A stretch of DNA of 64,000 nucleotides from Robiginitomaculum sp. (GTDB lineage: Bacteria > Pseudomonadota > Alphaproteobacteria > Caulobacterales > Maricaulaceae), in assembly GCA_026982415.1 (NCBI GenBank), contig JALSHE010000036.1, positions 17,128 through 81,127 on the forward strand, read 5' to 3'. The notes under the pieces were generated by a model. That model did not search any database. It was not told the DNA's origin and was given only the letters and a program-made list of their open reading frames with translations. How positions within the stretch are numbered: the first letter of the stretch is position 1; each line of letters begins with the position of its first letter. Of this stretch, positions 61,802 through 64,000 are shown one piece after another. The position numbers and the translations under genes were made by a program.

Positions 61802-63604
61802 TTAGTCGGATGTAGGCTCGGAATGTAAAACCGCCAGAAATACGCCGCCAAACCATTCTAGTTTGGCTTTGCCAACACCGTGAACATTCGCCATCTCGCT
61901 TATATTTTTGGGTTTTTGTCTTGCCATATCGCGCAGGGATTTATCGTGGAAAATCATGAACGCCGGAACATTTTGCTTCTGGGCAAGAGAACTGCGGGCG
62001 GCTTTCAAGCGGGTCAGCAATTCCGATTCCGCTTCGGATAAAGATTGCTCAGCCTGCTTTGCTTTAGCCCTGCGCGGTATTTTTGCTACCTTGCCAACAG
62101 ACATGGGTCTAAAGGAAAACTCCGCTGCACCACGCAGCAAATCTTTGCCGCTCGCGGTCATGGATACACCGCCGTATTCTGCCACATCCAAATGCACGAA
62201 TCCAGCCGCGACCATCTGGCGAATAATCGATTGCCACTGCGGCTTTTTGAGGTGTTTACCAACCCCCCATGTGGGCAATTTGTCGTGGCCAACATCTCGG
62301 ATGCGCTCAGTATTTGCCCCCGTCAAAATATCGCAAATATAGGCCGGGCCGAACCTTTGTCCGGTGCGCACAATCGCCGACAAAACCATCTGACCTTCGC
62401 GTGTACCTTGCGTAAGTTCTACGGGATCAAGGCAAACATCGCAATTGTTACAAGGCTTGCTAGCCTCGCCGAAATAAGCCAGCAAAGCTTGGCGGCGACA
62501 AGTGGGCGCTTCGCAGTAAGCGATCAACCTGTCGAGACGCTTATGAGCGCGGCGTTTTAATTCTATGCTTGCATCATCCTGCTCTATGAATTGGCGGCGC
62601 ATGCGAATATCGCCCATGCCAAACAACATTTCGCAATCCGCCGCATCGCCGTCCCGACCTGCCCGGCCAAACTCCTGGTAATAGTTTTCCATGGAGGACG
62701 GCAAATCCGTATGAAACACAAACCGCACATCCGGCTTATCAATCCCCATCCCAAAAGCAATCGTCGCGCACATAATGATCCCAGGGTCACGCACAAAGCG
62801 CCTCTGATTATCATCCCGCGCAAATTTATCCATGCCCGCATGATAGACCAAAGCCGTATGGCCAAGGCTATTCAAGGTCGCCGCCGCGTCCTCGCATTTC
62901 TTGCGCGACAGGCAGTAAATGATACCGCTATCACCCTTTCGGGTTTTCACGAACGCCGCCAACTGGTTTTTCCAGCTTTGTTTGGGCGTCACTGCAAGGG
63001 AAATATTGGGACGATCAAAACCCGACACATAAATTTTCGCATTGCCGCCAAATAACTGTTGGGCAATATCTTTGCGGGTGACTTCATCGGCACTAGCCGT
63101 CAGAGCAATAATTGGCGCGTCCGGGAAATGGGTTTTAAGCTCCGTCAGCATTTCATATTCAGGTCTAAATGACGGCCCCCATTGGGAAATACAGTGGGCT
63201 TCATCAACCGCAATCATGGTGACATTCAGCGAGCGCATCACCTCTAAAGTGCCCCCGTTCATCAACCGTTCCGGCGACATATATAAAAGCTTGGTTTCGC
63301 CGCTGCGCACACTGCGCCAAATCCGGTCATTATCTTCAGGAGCAACAGTCGAGTTCAAAGTCTCCGCAGGCGCGCCCAGTAATTTAAGCGCACTAACCTG
63401 GTCGTTCATCAATGCTATTAGAGGCGAGACAACAATGGTCAGCCCATCTCCCATCAAGGCCGGAATTTGAAAAATTAAAGATTTACCTGCCCCCGTAGGC
63501 ATCACACAAAACACATTCTCCCCGGCCAATAAATCACGAATAGGCTGCGCCTGCCCAGGCCGAAAATTGTCGTATCCGAATATATTTTTTAACGTGCTGT
63601 GCAT
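61802..63604 (-). CDS. recQ: ATP-dependent DNA helicase RecQ
   Basis: A 600-residue 3'-5' helicase. Walker A MPTGAGKS, DEAH box AVDEAHCISQWG and the SF2 motif GRAGRDG mark the motor. The Zn-binding RQC Cys residues (CEAPTCRRQALL then CNNCDVC) follow, and the C-terminal HRDC domain (LLTRLKAARSSLAQKQNVPAFMIF) closes it. The length is standard. MHSTLKNIFGYDNFRPGQ at 63604 is taken as the start; MFFTKP 18 bp earlier is the alternative. Divergent from cdd. Confidence 0.95.
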   Translation of the reverse strand: MHSTLKNIFGYDNFRPGQAQPIRDLLAGENVFCVMPTGAGKSLIFQIPALMGDGLTIVVSPLIALMNDQVSALKLLGAPAETLNSTVAPEDNDRIWRSVRSGETKLLYMSPERLMNGGTLEVMRSLNVTMIAVDEAHCISQWGPSFRPEYEMLTELKTHFPDAPIIALTASADEVTRKDIAQQLFGGNAKIYVSGFDRPNISLAVTPKQSWKNQLAAFVKTRKGDSGIIYCLSRKKCEDAAATLNSLGHTALVYHAGMDKFARDDNQRRFVRDPGIIMCATIAFGMGIDKPDVRFVFHTDLPSSMENYYQEFGRAGRDGDAADCEMLFGMGDIRMRRQFIEQDDASIELKRRAHKRLDRLIAYCEAPTCRRQALLAYFGEASKPCNNCDVCLDPVELTQGTREGQMVLSAIVRTGQRFGPAYICDILTGANTERIRDVGHDKLPTWGVGKHLKKPQWQSIIRQMVAAGFVHLDVAEYGGVSMTASGKDLLRGAAEFSFRPMSVGKVAKIPRRAKAKQAEQSLSEAESELLTRLKAARSSLAQKQNVPAFMIFHDKSLRDMARQKPKNISEMANVHGVGKAKLEWFGGVFLAVLHSEPTSD

Positions 63605-63712
63605 AGGTTTTGTAAAGAACAATTTATGAACAAAGTAAAGCTATAAATAAACTAGACCGCGCCTTTCCATTGGCATAGAAAGGAGTTTCGCGTTTTTGCG
63701 AATTGGAGTTCT

Positions 63713-64000
63713 ATGATGAGTACACCCCACAAAGACCTTTTGAAAGCGGCGCAAGCCGTGCGCGAAAACGCCTACGCCCCTTATTCTAAGTTTCAGGTCG
63801 GGGCGGCTGTGCTGGGGGCGGATGGTGAAATTTACGCGGGCTGCAATGTTGAGAACGCGGCTTATCCTGAAGGTGCTTGTGCCGAGGCAAATGCTATTGC
63901 GGCTATGGTGGCGGGGGGCTGTCAGGAAATCGCGCAATTTGTCATCGTCAAAAAGGGCGGCGGCAGGGTTGCGCCTTGCGGGGGGTGCCGCCAGAAAATA
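63713..64000 (+). CDS. cdd: Cytidine deaminase, partial
   Basis: The N-terminal 96 residues, cut by the right window edge. It has YAPYSKFQVGAAVLG and AGCNVENAAYPEGACAEANAI, where CAE supplies a zinc Cys and the catalytic Glu, and PCGGCRQ, the other two zinc Cys residues. This is the Cys-rich, small tetrameric form. The second Met, 3 bp later, is an equal start choice. Divergent from recQ. Confidence 0.92.
   Translation, partial: MMSTPHKDLLKAAQAVRENAYAPYSKFQVGAAVLGADGEIYAGCNVENAAYPEGACAEANAIAAMVAGGCQEIAQFVIVKKGGGRVAPCGGCRQKI

Overview
The window looks like chromosome from a marine, Caulobacter-like alphaproteobacterium (Caulobacterales/Maricaulales; Hyphomonadaceae or Robiginitomaculum-type relatives). 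The main reasons are a SciP-type CtrA-binding regulator, a COQ9-family protein, an IalB-family protein, a long TonB-dependent receptor with an E-I-V-V-T-G-S-R-I plug start, alphaproteobacterial heat-shock control ahead of hsp20, and moderate GC. No rRNA, tRNA, CRISPR array, prophage or complete insertion sequence was found. This taxonomic placement is inference.

Layout. 0-2.3 kb (minus strand): an EF-hand protein followed by an ECF sigma factor cut by the window edge, then a MinD-like protein without a P-loop, then sciP. 2.5-10.2 kb (plus): mnmA, a surface-glycan cassette (DegT-type aminotransferase, sulfotransferase, membrane GT2 glycosyltransferase), a frameshift-ridden membrane-protein remnant, and ftsK. 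10.3-14.3 kb (minus): an IalB-family protein, a tight operon of saccharopine-dehydrogenase/DUF4166, DCC and aroC, and a very small J-domain protein. 14.4-16.5 kb (plus): pdxH and two membrane proteins. 16.7-19 kb: VOC and beta-propeller genes divergent from an IclR regulator, with several inverted repeats between. 19-22.9 kb: an AI-2E family permease and an accessory phospholipid module (PlsC, CdsA-like, CDP-alcohol transferase).

23.2-33.6 kb is the most distinctive metabolic block. Mostly overlapping plus-strand genes encode two isochorismatase-fold amidohydrolases, two PuuE/imidase-type polysaccharide-deacetylase-fold hydrolases, two CaiB/BaiF CoA-transferases, an amidohydrolase lacking its HxH metal motif, a His-tailed cupin, a VOC protein and two unassigned proteins. 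The combination suggests a ring-opening, deamidation and CoA-activation route for a cyclic imide or similar N-heterocycle. The substrate is unknown.

33.6-40 kb: alpha/beta hydrolase, SCP2 protein, a lipoprotein methyltransferase, hsp20 behind a sigma-32-type promoter and a possible ROSE thermometer, and a 966-residue TonB receptor. 40-49.6 kb: an ATP-grasp-like protein, MBL hydrolase, ABC exporter, COQ9, purEK, two tandem diguanylate cyclases and a YceI lipoprotein. 49.6-54.5 kb: a cobalamin-riboswitch-led btuB-btuF-btuC-btuD operon whose btuF carries an in-frame palindromic repeat. 54.6-64 kb: a bestrophin-like membrane protein, a giant adhesin-like protein of two seven-bladed FG-GAP propellers joined by Ig/cadherin-like domains, recQ, and the start of cdd.

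Two families of short palindromic elements are scattered through the window: three copies of one in intergenic gaps, and two of a 133-bp family, one intergenic and one inside btuF.
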